Below are positions 1-9,600 of a DNA stretch of 64,000 nucleotides, piece by piece. This stretch comes from Streptomyces lunaelactis. Lineage in GTDB: Bacteria; Actinomycetota; Actinomycetes; Streptomycetales; Streptomycetaceae. The stretch covers positions 6,076,001-6,140,000 of the forward strand of contig NZ_CP026304.1 in the NCBI RefSeq assembly GCF_003054555.1. The letters run 5' to 3'. Under the pieces are notes generated by a model. It was not told where the DNA came from and ran no database searches. It saw nothing but the letters and a program-made list of their open reading frames with translations. A program made the position numbers and the translations under genes. Within the stretch, counting starts at the first letter, position 1; every line of letters starts with the position of its first letter.

Positions 1-255
1 AAGTGCACCTCCTTCACCGCCGAGGTGGGCGTCGACGATGTCCAGGTGTCGCGCGGCAGCGTGCGGTTCAGCGTGCTGGCGGACGGGAGCGAGAAGGTGA
101 AGTCCCCGGTCCTGAAGGCCGCCGACGCCGCGTGGTCGCTGACCGCGGACGTCTCCGGCGCCACGTATGTCGATCTGGTCGCCGCTGACGGCGGCGACGG
201 GAACGGCAACGATCACGCCGACTGGGGCAGTGCGCGTTTCCGCTGTGGCGGGTGA
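1..255 (+). CDS. NPCBM-domain protein, C-terminal end (partial)
   Basis: Frame 1 is open from the first base to a TGA at 253-255, so the 5' part of the gene lies outside the window. The 84 visible residues look like the end of an NPCBM (novel putative carbohydrate-binding module) domain. They contain a CTSFTAEVGVDD stretch, a GSVRFSVLADG strand and a closing GDGNGNDHADWGSARF motif, which is the usual end of this module in secreted glycoside hydrolases. The protein is therefore probably an exported carbohydrate-active enzyme or binding protein. Its catalytic domain, if it has one, is not visible. The next gene is a polysaccharide lyase, which fits a carbohydrate-use neighbourhood. Confidence 0.8.
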   Translation, partial: KCTSFTAEVGVDDVQVSRGSVRFSVLADGSEKVKSPVLKAADAAWSLTADVSGATYVDLVAADGGDGNGNDHADWGSARFRCGG

Positions 256-293
256 CTGCGACAAACGCACCGGCCTCCACCCGACGGGTCCGT

Positions 294-341
294 CCTCAAT
301 CGCCGGACGGGCTGATATTTCAGCCCCGCCGGCGATTGAGG
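294..341. repeat. Dispersed intergenic palindrome, copy A
   Basis: Arms at 294-314 and 321-341 are inverted repeats with two mismatches around a 6-base loop. The right arm ends GGCGATTGAGG. The following bases (342-361, GCGCGGGGTCCGGGGCGGAG) match the bases after a second copy at 52281-52321. A third, shorter copy lies at 20242-20280. The element could terminate transcription of the upstream gene. Its recurrence suggests a dispersed repeat family rather than one site. Confidence 0.7.
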
Positions 342-386
342 CGCGGGGTCCGGGGCGGAGCGAGCCCCGTGGGGGTGACCTGAGCC

Positions 387-426
387 GCGCTTGCCCCTCG
401 TGTCGAACCAACCGAGGGGCAAGCGC
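387..426. promoter_or_regulatory. Perfect 14-bp inverted repeat upstream of the lyase gene
   Basis: GCGCTTGCCCCTCG at 387-400 is perfectly complementary to CGAGGGGCAAGCGC at 413-426, across a 12-base spacer. It lies about 97 bases before the GTG of the polysaccharide lyase gene. No T-run follows on either strand, so a simple intrinsic terminator is less likely than an operator or an RNA hairpin in the leader. The regulator is unknown. Confidence 0.5.
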
Positions 427-522
427 TTTCTCGAGCCGCTGTCATGCCCATTGAAGCCGCCCCGATCGACGTGCTACACCAACGGACAACCGGTCTACGC
501 CACTTCAGTTCCGGAGGCTCCC

Positions 523-2856
523 GTGCCGCACGTGCCCGCATGGTCCCGTCGTACGTTCCTCGCCGCGACGGGTGCAAGCGCACTCGCCCTCACGCTCGCC
601 TCTCCGGGACACGCGGCCGCGGCGGACGAGTTCGAGACCCTGCGGCTGCGCTGGGTCGAGATCAGCCTGGGAGCCGGCTACGACCCCACCGCCGAGCCGT
701 ACGCCTCCCGCCTCGCCGAGACCGGGAAGCTGGCCGCGGAATTCCGCGCCTCCATGGCGCCCACCGACACCTCCCTGTGGCCCGGCCACACCTTCAACCC
801 GCCCGCCGGTATCACCCAGAGCTACAACCGGCTGTGGACCATGACCCAGGCGTACGCCCAGGAGGGCACCGGCCTCACCGGTGACGCCGGACTGCTCGCC
901 GGCATCCTCCGCGGCCTCGACCACCTCGCAGCGACGATCTACAACCCCTCGACCACCCGCTACGGCAACTGGTGGGAGTGGCAGATAGGCAGCCCCCGCC
1001 TGCTCATGGACATCGTCGCCGTCCTGCACGGCCGGCTCACCGCCGCGCAGCGCGACGCCGCCTTCGCCGCCGTCGACCACTTCGTCCCCGACTCCGTGCT
1101 CGGCAGCTACAGCGGCACCTCCACCGGCGCCAACCGCGTCGACCTCTGCCGCTCCGTCGCGCTGCGCGGCGTCCTCGGCAAGGCCCCCGCCAAGATCGCG
1201 CTCGCCCGGGACGCCCTCTCGCCCGTCTTCCCGTACGTGACCAAGGGCGACGGTCTCTACGCCGACGGCTCGTTCGTCCAGCACACCTGGGTCGCCTACT
1301 CGGGCACGTACGGACAGGTCATGCTGGACGGCCTCGGCCGCCTCTTCGCCCTCCTCGCCGGCTCGACCTGGGCCGTCACCGACCCGAACCGGCAGATCAT
1401 CCTGGACAGCGTCGAGCGCGCGTACGCGCCCCTGATCTTCAACGGCCTGATGATGGACAGCGTCAACGGCCGTGCCATCAGCCGGGGTTACCTCAAGAGC
1501 GACGACCGCAGGATCATGCGCAGCGACCACTTCCACGGGCAGGGGCTGATCGCCGCGATCGCGCTGCTCGCGGGCGGGGCGTCGGCCGCCGAGCGGGACC
1601 GCTGGCACGCCCGGATCAAGGGCTGGATCGAGCGGGACACCACAACGCCGATCCTCGCCGGCGGACAGTTCGGCGTCGCCGACCTCTCCCGGCTGCACGC
1701 GGTCGCCGCGGCGCCCGTGCCTGCCGCGCCCGAGCCGGTCGGCCACCAGCTCTTCGCCTCGATGGACCGGGCCGTGCACCGCCGGCCCGGCTGGGCCGCG
1801 AACATCTCCATGGCCTCGGAGCGGATCTCGTACTACGAGTGCGGCAACGGCGAGAATCCGCGCGGCTGGCACACCGGTGCCGGAATGCTCTACTGGTGGC
1901 CCGGCGAGGACCACGGCGACCAGTACACCGACTGGTTCTGGCCGACCGTCGACTACTACCGGCTGCCCGGAACGACCGTGTCGGCCAAACGACTTGCCGA
2001 CCGGGCGGGCGGCGAGTGGGGCGCGCCCAAGCCCGCGGTGAAGTGGGTCGGCGGCGCGAGCGACGGCGAGTTCGCGGCCGTCGGCCAGCATCTGCTCGGC
2101 CTCGGCTCCACCCTGCGGGCCCGTAAGTCCTGGTTCTGCGCCGCCGACGCGGTCATCTGCCTCGGCGCGGGCATCACCAGCACCGACGGAGCGCCCGTCG
2201 AGACCATCGTCGACAACCGCAACCTCGGCGCCGACGGCACCAACGCGCTCACCGTCGGGCGCGGCTGGGCCCACCTCGAAGGCCACGGCGGCTGGGTCTT
2301 CCCCGGCGGTACGGAGCGGCTGCGCACCCTGCGCGAGGAGCGCGGCGGAGCCTGGTCGGACATCAACACCACCAGCTCCACCGAGCGGGTCACCCGCCGC
2401 TACCAGACCCTCTGGCTCGACCACGGCACCGATCCGGCCGACGCCTCGTACACGTATCTGCTGATGCCGGGCGCGAGCCGCCGCACGCTCGCCGCCCGTG
2501 CCCGGGACGAGCGCCGGCTGGAGATCCTCGCCAACACCGAGGCCTGCCAGGCCGTGGCGGTCCGCTCGCTGGGACTGACCGCCGCGAACTTCTGGCAGCC
2601 CGGTACGGTGGGTCCGCTCACCGCAACCGCCCCGGCGAGTGCCCTCGTTCGGAGCAACCGCCGCACGGCCTCGCTCCATATCAGCGAGCCGCCACGCACC
2701 GGAGCGCCCCTGGAGATCACCTGGCACCACCCGGTGCGCGAGGTGACCAGCAAGGACGCATCGATCGAGGTGCTCGCCACCGGCCGGTCGCTGCGGCTGC
2801 GGATCACCGGCTCCGCCGCCGGAGCCACTCAGCACTGTGAGGTGGCTCTCAGGTGA
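523..2856 (+). CDS. Tat-exported polysaccharide lyase family 8 (hyaluronate/chondroitin/xanthan lyase type)
   Basis: This 777-residue enzyme should cleave an acidic polysaccharide by beta-elimination outside the cell. The GTG at 523 is preceded by GGAGG at 513-517. It gives a Tat-type signal (SRRTFLA at residues 8-14, then a hydrophobic stretch and a cleavage region near GHAAAADE). The PL8 catalytic residues are in place: Asn204 (GANRVDL), His254 (VQHTW) and Tyr263 (GTYG). Their spacings of 50 and 9 residues match Asn349, His399 and Tyr408 of the pneumococcal hyaluronate lyase. The alpha/alpha toroid is followed by the beta-sandwich region with NGENPRGWHTGAGMLYWW. The exact substrate cannot be read from the sequence. 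A longer open frame back to 391 would lack the signal peptide geometry. Confidence 0.9.
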   Translation: MPHVPAWSRRTFLAATGASALALTLASPGHAAAADEFETLRLRWVEISLGAGYDPTAEPYASRLAETGKLAAEFRASMAPTDTSLWPGHTFNPPAGITQSYNRLWTMTQAYAQEGTGLTGDAGLLAGILRGLDHLAATIYNPSTTRYGNWWEWQIGSPRLLMDIVAVLHGRLTAAQRDAAFAAVDHFVPDSVLGSYSGTSTGANRVDLCRSVALRGVLGKAPAKIALARDALSPVFPYVTKGDGLYADGSFVQHTWVAYSGTYGQVMLDGLGRLFALLAGSTWAVTDPNRQIILDSVERAYAPLIFNGLMMDSVNGRAISRGYLKSDDRRIMRSDHFHGQGLIAAIALLAGGASAAERDRWHARIKGWIERDTTTPILAGGQFGVADLSRLHAVAAAPVPAAPEPVGHQLFASMDRAVHRRPGWAANISMASERISYYECGNGENPRGWHTGAGMLYWWPGEDHGDQYTDWFWPTVDYYRLPGTTVSAKRLADRAGGEWGAPKPAVKWVGGASDGEFAAVGQHLLGLGSTLRARKSWFCAADAVICLGAGITSTDGAPVETIVDNRNLGADGTNALTVGRGWAHLEGHGGWVFPGGTERLRTLREERGGAWSDINTTSSTERVTRRYQTLWLDHGTDPADASYTYLLMPGASRRTLAARARDERRLEILANTEACQAVAVRSLGLTAANFWQPGTVGPLTATAPASALVRSNRRTASLHISEPPRTGAPLEITWHHPVREVTSKDASIEVLATGRSLRLRITGSAAGATQHCEVALR

Positions 2857-2925
2857 ACGCCTTGTTGAACTCCCACAAAGCTTGGGCGCTCTGAGCTGGT
2901 ACTAGGGCTGCGGTGCGGGACGGTT

Positions 2926-3004
2926 CTGTTCAAGGCGAACAGGAGATGGGTCCCGAGACTGTACGGAGTCGACGGAGTGGTTTTCCTGGTCGGATCCGTA
3001 GGGT
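2926..3004 (+). promoter_or_regulatory. accB promoter region
   Basis: A TAGGGT hexamer at 2999-3004 ends 6 bases before the accB ATG, and no Shine-Dalgarno sequence is visible. This suggests a -10 box and a leaderless mRNA. Upstream, CTGTTC (2926-2931) and GAACAG (2937-2942) form a 6-bp inverted repeat with a 5-base spacer, a possible operator. The -35 box is not clear. Confidence 0.4.
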
Positions 3005-3010
3005 CAATGC

Positions 3011-4597
3011 ATGACCGTTTTGGACGAGACCGCCCCCAGCGAGCCGAGTGACGCGCGTGGGCGCGTGGCCGAGCTGCACGCCCTGCGTGAGCTGGCCCGG
3101 CGCGGCCCCAGTGACCGTGCGACCGAGGCGCAGCACGCGAAGGGCAAGCTGACCGCCCGCGAGCGGATCGCGCTGCTGCTGGACGAGGGTTCGTTCAAGG
3201 AGGTCGAGCAGCTGCGCCGGCACCGGGCGACCGGGTTCGGCCTGGAGACCAAGAAGCCGTACACCGACGGTGTCATCACCGGCTGGGGCACGGTCGAGGG
3301 CCGGACGGTCTTCGTCTACGCGCACGACTTCCGGATCTTCGGCGGCGCGCTGGGCGAGGCCCACGCCACCAAGATCCACAAGATCATGGACATGGCCATC
3401 TCGGCGGGTGCGCCGCTGGTGTCGCTGAACGACGGCGCGGGCGCGCGTATCCAGGAGGGCGTCTCGGCGCTCGCGGGCTACGGCGGGATCTTCCAGCGCA
3501 ACACCCGCGCGTCCGGTGTCATCCCGCAGATCAGCGTGATGCTCGGCCCGTGCGCGGGCGGCGCGGCGTACTCACCGGCGCTGACCGACTTCGTTTTCAT
3601 GGTCCGTGAGACCTCGCAGATGTTCATCACGGGCCCGGACGTGGTCAAGGCGGTGACGGGCGAGGAGATCACCCAGAACGGCCTCGGCGGCGCCGACGTC
3701 CACGCCGAGACCTCCGGCGTCGCGCACTTCGCGTACGACGACGAGGAGACCTGCATCGCGGAGGTCCGCTACCTCCTGGCGATGCTCCCCTCCAACAACC
3801 GCGAGAACCCGCCCACCGTCCAGGCCGAGGACTCCGCCGACCGGCGCTCGGACGTACTGTTGGACCTGGTACCGGCGGACGGCAACCGTCCGTACGACAT
3901 GCACAAGGTCATCGAGGAGCTCGTCGACGACGGCGACTACCTCGAGATTCACGAGCGCTGGGCGCGCAACATCATCTGTGCCCTGGCTCGGCTCGACGGC
4001 CAGGTGGTCGGCATCGTCGCCAACCAGCCGCAGTCCCTGGCCGGTGTCCTGGACATCGAAGCCTCCGAGAAGGCCGCGCGCTTTGTGCAGATGTGCGACG
4101 CCTTCAACATCCCCATCATCACCCTTCTGGACGTACCCGGCTTTCTGCCGGGCGTCGACCAGGAGCACGGTGGAATCATCCGGCACGGAGCGAAGCTGCT
4201 CTACGCGTACTGCAACGCGACCGTGCCGAGGATCTCGCTGATCCTGCGCAAGGCGTACGGCGGTGCCTACATTGTCATGGACTCCCAGTCCATCGGTGCG
4301 GACCTCACGTACGCCTGGCCGACCAACGAGATCGCGGTGATGGGCGCCGAAGGTGCCGCCAATGTCATCTTCCGCAGGCAGATCGGGGAGGCCGAGGACC
4401 CCGAGGCGATGCGCGTCCGCATGGTCAAGGAGTACAAGGCCGAGCTGATGCACCCCTACTACGCCGCGGAGCGCGGCCTGGTCGACGACGTCATCGACCC
4501 GTCCGAGACGCGCGAGGTGCTGATCGCCTCTCTCGCGATGCTCCGTACGAAGCACGCCGACCTGCCGTCGCGCAAGCACGGCAACCCGCCGCAGTAA
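3011..4597 (+). CDS. accB: Acyl-CoA carboxylase beta subunit (carboxyltransferase), AccB type
   Basis: This 528-residue carboxyltransferase moves carboxyl from biotin on a separate alpha subunit to an acyl-CoA, giving malonyl-CoA or methylmalonyl-CoA for fatty acid and polyketide synthesis. Both crotonase-fold halves are visible, with GARIQEGVSALAGYGGIF and GPCAGGAAYSPALTDF in the N half and FLPGVDQEHGGIIRHGAKLLYAY in the C half. The specificity residue of this family (Asp422 in PccB, Ile422 in S. coelicolor AccB) is Ile421 here (GGAYIVMDS). This argues for AccB, which accepts acetyl-CoA as well as propionyl-CoA. The epsilon subunit gene follows after 47 bases. The alpha subunit gene is not in the window. 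Confidence 0.93.
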   Translation: MTVLDETAPSEPSDARGRVAELHALRELARRGPSDRATEAQHAKGKLTARERIALLLDEGSFKEVEQLRRHRATGFGLETKKPYTDGVITGWGTVEGRTVFVYAHDFRIFGGALGEAHATKIHKIMDMAISAGAPLVSLNDGAGARIQEGVSALAGYGGIFQRNTRASGVIPQISVMLGPCAGGAAYSPALTDFVFMVRETSQMFITGPDVVKAVTGEEITQNGLGGADVHAETSGVAHFAYDDEETCIAEVRYLLAMLPSNNRENPPTVQAEDSADRRSDVLLDLVPADGNRPYDMHKVIEELVDDGDYLEIHERWARNIICALARLDGQVVGIVANQPQSLAGVLDIEASEKAARFVQMCDAFNIPIITLLDVPGFLPGVDQEHGGIIRHGAKLLYAYCNATVPRISLILRKAYGGAYIVMDSQSIGADLTYAWPTNEIAVMGAEGAANVIFRRQIGEAEDPEAMRVRMVKEYKAELMHPYYAAERGLVDDVIDPSETREVLIASLAMLRTKHADLPSRKHGNPPQ

Positions 4598-4644
4598 TCC
4601 TGCGAAGGCTGTAACTCTCCACAACGAATGGAGCCCCGACACCC

Positions 4645-4851
4645 ATGAGCACTCCTGCCGAGTCCTCGCTGCTGCGCGTCGAGAAGGGCCAGGCCGACCC
4701 CGAGGAGCTGGCCGCCATCACCGCGGTGCTGCTGGCCCGCGCGGCGGCGCAGCCCGACGCGGTCCCGACCCACCGCGGCCGCTCCACGGCCGGCTGGCGC
4801 CGCCTGGAACGCCAGTCGGGCTTCCGCACCGCCCACAGCTGGCAGGGCTGA
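4645..4851 (+). CDS. accE: Acyl-CoA carboxylase epsilon subunit
   Basis: This 68-residue protein belongs to the small epsilon subunit family that binds and stimulates the carboxyltransferase in actinomycete acyl-CoA carboxylases. The family pattern is a helical LLRVEKGQADPEELAAITAVLLARAA segment followed by a short basic, Trp-containing tail (TAGWRRLERQSGFR...SWQG). ATG 4645 is preceded by a GGAG (4629-4632). Its place 47 bases after accB implies one transcript, and the accB-accE pair matches S. coelicolor. A strong terminator follows. Confidence 0.88.
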   Translation: MSTPAESSLLRVEKGQADPEELAAITAVLLARAAAQPDAVPTHRGRSTAGWRRLERQSGFRTAHSWQG

Positions 4852-4872
4852 GCCCGCGCCGCCCGACGCTTT

Positions 4873-4911
4873 GCGAGGGCCCCGCACTCCTCCGGAGAGC
4901 GGGGCCCTCGC
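4873..4911 (+). terminator. accBE terminator
   Basis: GCGAGGGCCCCGC (4873-4885) pairs perfectly with GCGGGGCCCTCGC (4899-4911). A small inner hairpin sits in the loop. It lies 21 bases after the accE stop. Confidence 0.8.
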
Positions 4912-4936
4912 GCGTACCCCGTGCTGAAAAGCACGA

Positions 4937-4976
4937 GGAAGCCCCTCGCGCTCCGTCAGGAGTGCGAGGGGCTTCC
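4937..4976 (-). terminator. cvn2 operon terminator
   Basis: GGAAGCCCCTCGC (4937-4949) pairs with GCGAGGGGCTTCC (4964-4976), with an inner CTCC/GGAG stem. It lies 27 bases beyond the cvnD2 stop on the minus strand. It sits back to back with the accE terminator between the two convergent operons. Confidence 0.8.
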
Positions 4977-5002
4977 CCGACAGGGCTGAGCTCCGGTACC
5001 GG

Positions 5003-5584
5003 CTACCGCAGGCGGGCCATCAGAGCGTGCTCGACCAGCGTGATCAGCGCGCTCTTCGCGTCCGCGCGGTGGCGGGCGTCGGTGGTGATGATCGGGGTGT
5101 CCGGGCCGATCTGGAGCGCCTCGCGCACCTCTTCGGGGTTGTACGGCTGGTGCCCCTCGAAGCCGTTGAGCGCGATCACAAACGGCAGGCCGCTGTTCTC
5201 GAAGTAGTCGACCGCCGGGAAGCAGTCCGCCAGGCGGCGCGTGTCGACCAGCACGATGGCGCCGATCGCGCCGCGGACCAGGTCGTCCCACATGAACCAG
5301 AAACGGTCCTGTCCGGGCGTACCGAACAGGTACAGGATCAGGTCCTGGTCCAGGGTGATACGGCCGAAGTCCATGGCGACGGTCGTCGTCGTCTTGTCTC
5401 CGGTGTGGGTGAGGTCGTCGATGCCCGCGGACGCAGACGTCATCACGGCCTCGGTACGCAGCGGGTTGATCTCCGAGACGGCGCCGACGAACGTGGTCTT
5501 GCCCACGCCGAAGCCGCCCGCCACCACGATCTTCGCGCTGGTGGTTGAGCGGGCTGCACCGCCGCTAGAGCTTGCGAAGTCCAC
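5003..5584 (-). CDS. cvnD2: Conservon Ras-like GTPase CvnD2
   Basis: This 193-residue small GTPase of the MglA/conservon type is the last gene of cvn2. The P-loop is GGFGVGKTT near residues 23-31. Switch II is visible in FGTPGQDRFWFMWDD, where Pro replaces the Ala of the usual DTAGQ, and ALNGFEG stands at the NKxD position. It probably cycles between GTP and GDP under control of the roadblock and DUF742 partners, at the membrane-bound CvnA complex. The GTG start lies inside cvnC2 (20-base overlap), so the two are translationally coupled. Only five residues differ from CvnD1 (188 of 193 identical). The symbol comes from the remembered S. coelicolor order (cvn2 next to accE). Confidence 0.9.
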   Translation of the reverse strand: MDFASSSGGAARSTTSAKIVVAGGFGVGKTTFVGAVSEINPLRTEAVMTSASAGIDDLTHTGDKTTTTVAMDFGRITLDQDLILYLFGTPGQDRFWFMWDDLVRGAIGAIVLVDTRRLADCFPAVDYFENSGLPFVIALNGFEGHQPYNPEEVREALQIGPDTPIITTDARHRADAKSALITLVEHALMARLR

Positions 5585-6125
5585 TGAGCACCCTTTCGAG
5601 CAGTGTCACGGCCGGCTGGCCGCCGGCGGACTCGTCGCCGCCTGGCTGGTGGATGGCGACCAGTCCGGCCTCCGCCAGGTCGGCGACAAGGATCCGGGCT
5701 ACGCCGAGGGGAATGGAAAGAAGTGCCGAGATCTCGGCGACCGACTTGATCTCGATGCACAACCGGCAGATCCTCTGGTGCTCGGGCAACTGCCCTTGCA
5801 GCCTGGAGAGATCGGCCGTCGTGCTGACCAGTGCCTCAATGGCGAGCTGGTAACGCGGCCGGGTACGGCCGCCGGTCATGGCATAGGGACGGACCAACGG
5901 GTTGTGCGCCGCGGGAGAGGGCTCCGGCGCCCGTCGCGGCTGCACCGGCGGGATCCGCGGCTGCGGCTGGTCGTACGACGGGTCGTACGGCTGCTGCGGC
6001 TGCTGGTAGGGCTGCTGGGCGCCCTGTCTGCTCGGCGTGGAGGGAAAGTTGAAGCGGTTCTGAGAGTGATCACCCGGGTTCTGGTGACCGCCGTCATAAG
6101 GGCGTCCGCTTGGGGGTGTTGCCAC
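5565..6125 (-). CDS. cvnC2: Conservon DUF742 protein CvnC2
   Basis: This 186-residue protein ends in a DUF742 domain with a winged-helix look (LVRPYAMTGGRTRPRYQLAIEALV to the LLERVLSGLRKL end). The N-terminal 85 residues are a Gln/Pro/Tyr-rich linker with repeated QQPYQQPQQPYDPSY elements. GTG 6125 is preceded by GGAGGAG in RNA sense, which decides the start. A Cys pair (ICRLC) lies in the domain. In conservons this subunit is thought to bind CvnA and CvnD. The linker is 51 residues longer than in CvnC1, while the DUF742 domains are nearly the same. Confidence 0.88.
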   Translation of the reverse strand: MATPPSGRPYDGGHQNPGDHSQNRFNFPSTPSRQGAQQPYQQPQQPYDPSYDQPQPRIPPVQPRRAPEPSPAAHNPLVRPYAMTGGRTRPRYQLAIEALVSTTADLSRLQGQLPEHQRICRLCIEIKSVAEISALLSIPLGVARILVADLAEAGLVAIHQPGGDESAGGQPAVTLLERVLSGLRKL

Positions 6126-6222
6126 TTTTTCCTCCTCCGACTGCCGGTCGCCGGTCCGTGTCCCTGTGGAGCCGCGCCACCGCACCCTATGGTGCGGTGG
6201 CGTGAAACGCACTGTCTGCCTG

Positions 6223-6645
6223 TTAGTTGAGAAGACTTCCCTGGAGCTCCGCACGCAGGTCGGGGGTGAGCACACTGCCCGCCCGGTCCACCAGCAGTGC
6301 CATCTCGTAACCCACAAGACCGATGTCGGCCTCGGGGTGTGCGAGTACGGCCAGCGAGGAGCCGTCGGACACGGACATGAGGAAAAGGAAGCCCCGATCC
6401 ATCTCCACCACGGTCTGGTTGACCGCGCCGCCTTCGAAGATCCTGGACGCCCCCGCGGTCAGCGAGGTCAGCCCGGAGGCCACGGCCGCCAGCTGGTCGG
6501 CGCGGTCACGCGGGAAACCCTCGGACATAGCCAGAAGGAGTCCGTCGGCGGAGACCACCACCGTGTGGGACACCCCAGGGGTGTTGTCCACGAAATTGGT
6601 GATCAACCAGTTCAGATTCTGCGCCGCCTGGCTCATCGGGCTCAC
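6223..6645 (-). CDS. cvnB2: Conservon roadblock/LC7 protein CvnB2
   Basis: This 140-residue roadblock/LC7 protein resembles MglB, the partner and likely regulator of the conservon GTPase. The fold signature is clear: LNWLITNFVDNTPGVSHTVVVSADGLLLAMS, then ADQLAAVASGLTSLTAGA. It probably starts at GTG 6645, 8 bases after a GGAG. ATG 6636 is the alternative. The start lies two bases after the cvnA2 stop, so translation is coupled. It differs from CvnB1 at only six positions. A 97-base gap separates it from cvnC2. Confidence 0.9.
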   Translation of the reverse strand: MSPMSQAAQNLNWLITNFVDNTPGVSHTVVVSADGLLLAMSEGFPRDRADQLAAVASGLTSLTAGASRIFEGGAVNQTVVEMDRGFLFLMSVSDGSSLAVLAHPEADIGLVGYEMALLVDRAGSVLTPDLRAELQGSLLN

Positions 6646-6647
6646 AA

Positions 6648-9600
6648 CTAACGCTCCTGGTTGTAGGTATTACCCGGGCCACTCTGTCGATCGTGAGTGG
6701 CCGATCCGTTCGTGTCCGCCCCCGCGCTGCGTCCCTGCTGGACACCGCGCCGGAGATTGCTCAACCTGCCACGCACGTCCTCAGGGGCGCGGGAGACCTG
6801 GGGTCCGCCCTGCGGCGTCTGCTCAGCCGTGCCCTCGATGAAATTGGCCTTGGGCACTCGCCGCGGCAGCCCGGAGGGGGTGACCCCGCCCGCCTTCGGC
6901 TCGCGGAGCTTCTCCGCCCGCTGCCAGCGCTCGTCGTTGGTCGAGCGCCAGTCCGCGGGACCGGCACCGTTGCTGCTGCCGTTCGCCTCGCTCTGGCCGC
7001 CCTGCGGACCTTGTGGGGCCTGCTCGGCGGGCTGCTGCCACTGCTGCTGGGGCTGCGGCTGCTGTGTGCTGCCGCGCCGCGGCAGACCGGCGTTGGTCAC
7101 CGCGTGGCTGCTGCTCGGGGAGGGCCCCGGACGTTCGAAGCCTACGCGCTCGGGGGCGTTCTCGGGAGCGCCGGGCGTAGATTCCGATTCGCTCCGGTAC
7201 TCCGGCTCGTACCCACCCTGGTACGTACCTTGGTCCGGCCACTCTGCCTGGTGGGACTGGGTGTCGAACTGGCCGTCGTACTGCTGCTCCTGAGTCTGCG
7301 GGGCCTGGTAGTTGGCTTCCGCATATGCCGACTCCTGGTGCTCCTGGGGCTCCGGGTAACCGCCGGGCTGCTGGTAGCCGTCGTAGGCCCCCGGCTGCTC
7401 GTCGGCGTACGCCTGAGGCTGCTCCTGGACGTACTCCTGCGCGTAGTCCTGGCCGTACTCGGGGGCGTACTGCTGCTGCCCGTAGTCCACCTCGTCACGG
7501 TAGAGCGGCTGTTCGCCGTGCGCCTGCGCCTCGAGCGCGGCACGGCGCTCCTCGCGTATCAGGGAACGGCCCACCGGGTCGAGCTGCGGAGAGGCCTCCC
7601 CGGGCTGCTCGTAGCGGGAGTCGTCGAAACCGAGCTCCGCGGCGGTGCGCATCGGCGCACTCGGCAGCGGAATGCTCTGGAACGACTCCTGCTGCTCCGG
7701 AATGATCTGGGAAACGGTGAAGTCGTCCTCGGGCAGCGACTCGCCACCGCCACCGTGGGTGATGGCGTCGGGGAGCATGACCAGCGAGGTGGTGCCGGCC
7801 TGCTCGCCCGAGGGGCGGAGCTGGACGCGGACGCCGTGCCGGTCGGCCAGCCGGCCGACCACGAACAGGCCCATGCGCTGCGAGACGGCGGCGTCCACCG
7901 TCGGCGGGTTGGCCAGCTTGTGGTTGATGTCGGCGAAGTCCTCGGCGGTCAGGCCGATGCCCTTGTCGTGGATCTCGATCATGACCCGGCCGTCGGGGAG
8001 ACGGGTTGCCGTCACCCGGACCTTGGTCTGCGGCGAGGAGAACGTCGTGGCGTTCTCCAGGAGCTCGGCGAGCAGGTGCACGAGGTCGGTCACGGCCTGG
8101 CCGTGGATGTCCGTCTCCGGGACGCCGGTCAGCTCGATGCGCTCGTAGGACTCCACCTCGGAGGAGGCGGCGCGCAGCACGTCGACCAGCGGCACCGGCT
8201 GGTTCCAGCGGCGGCCCGGCTCCTCGCCGGCGAGGACCAGGAGGTTCTCGCCGTTGCGGCGCATACGGGTCGCGAGGTGGTCCAGCTTGAAGAGGTTCTC
8301 CAGCTGGTCCGGGTCGGCCTCGTTGTTCTCCAGGTCGGTGATCAGGGTCAGCTGGCCCTCGATCAGCGACTGGTTGCGGCGCGAGAGGTTGGTGAAGATC
8401 GCGTTGACGTTGCCCCGGAGCATGGCCTGCTCGGCGGCGAGCCGGACGGCCTCCCGGTGGACCTGGTCGAAGGCGCGGGCGACCTCGCCGATCTCGTCCT
8501 GCGTGTCGATCGGGATCGGCTGCACCCGGGTGTCGACGCGGCCCGGCTCCGTACGCGAGAGCTGGTCGACGAGCATCGGCAGCCGCTGCTCGGCGATGCC
8601 GAAGGCGGCGTTACGAAGCTGGCGCATCGAGCGGCTCATCTGGCGGGCCATGAGCCCGGCCAGGATGAACGCGGTGAGGAGGGCGATCACGACGATGGCG
8701 CCGTTGGTGATGGCGTCGTTCTTGGCGTCGTCGGAGATCACGGCGATCTCGGTCACGGACTTCTCGAGGAGATCGTTCTCGATCTCGGAGTAGCCGTCGA
8801 ACTTGGCGGTGGCCGCGCCCATCCAGGTCTGGGGCGTGACGTCGAGCTTCTTCAGCTCCTTGGGGCTGAGCCCCTGGCCGATCCGGCCGGCCATGCCGGC
8901 CAGGACCGAGCCCTTTTCGTCCGTCGGCGGCTTGAGGCCGGCGGCCTGCAGTTGCTTCCCGCCCTCGACGGCCTTGGCCGTCATGATCTGCTCGAGCTTG
9001 TCGGTGTCGTCCTGCGTACCGCCCGAGATGTACTCGGCGAGCGCGATCTGCTCGAGGTAGTTGTACGAGTTGAACGCGATGGTCTGCTTGGCCCGGATCG
9101 TGTCGTCATCGCTGGGACGGATCAGCAGGTGCATACCGATGGAGCGCTGGAGCGACGCGGCGGCCTTGGCCAGCTGGACCGCGTAGACCGTACGGCCGTA
9201 GCTCGTGATGTTGCCGGTGCCGAGGCCGAGCTCGTTGGAGAACTCCATCAACGAGTGCTGGACCTCGACGTAGCTCTCTTCGGTGCCGACCGCGGACTTG
9301 GACTCGACGGCCGTGGTGTACGCGAGCTTGCGGGTGTCGGCGAGCTTGGGCTCCACGGCCCGGAAGAGGCTCAGACGGCGCTCCAGGCCCTGCTTCGCGG
9401 GCAGGTCCTTGACGACCTCGTCGAACTTCTTCTTGGCGGCGTCCGTGGTCGCGTAGGCCTTGGTGACTTCCGGGGCCTTGCGCTGAGCCGGGGTGGTGGA
9501 AACCAGCAGGGGCGCGGCCGTCTTGTCACGCTCGTTGAGCAGCGCCTGGCCGTACTCCGAGGCGGCACGCACGACCAGCGCGGTCTTCTCGGCGTCCTGT

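Noticed and set aside
505..2835. Long minus-strand open frame opposite the polysaccharide lyase gene
   Set aside because: It is a mirror frame made by GC-rich third positions. It has no family motifs and the plus strand encodes a clear PL8 lyase. The same holds for long frames opposite cvnA1, cvnA2, smc, leuC and glnD.
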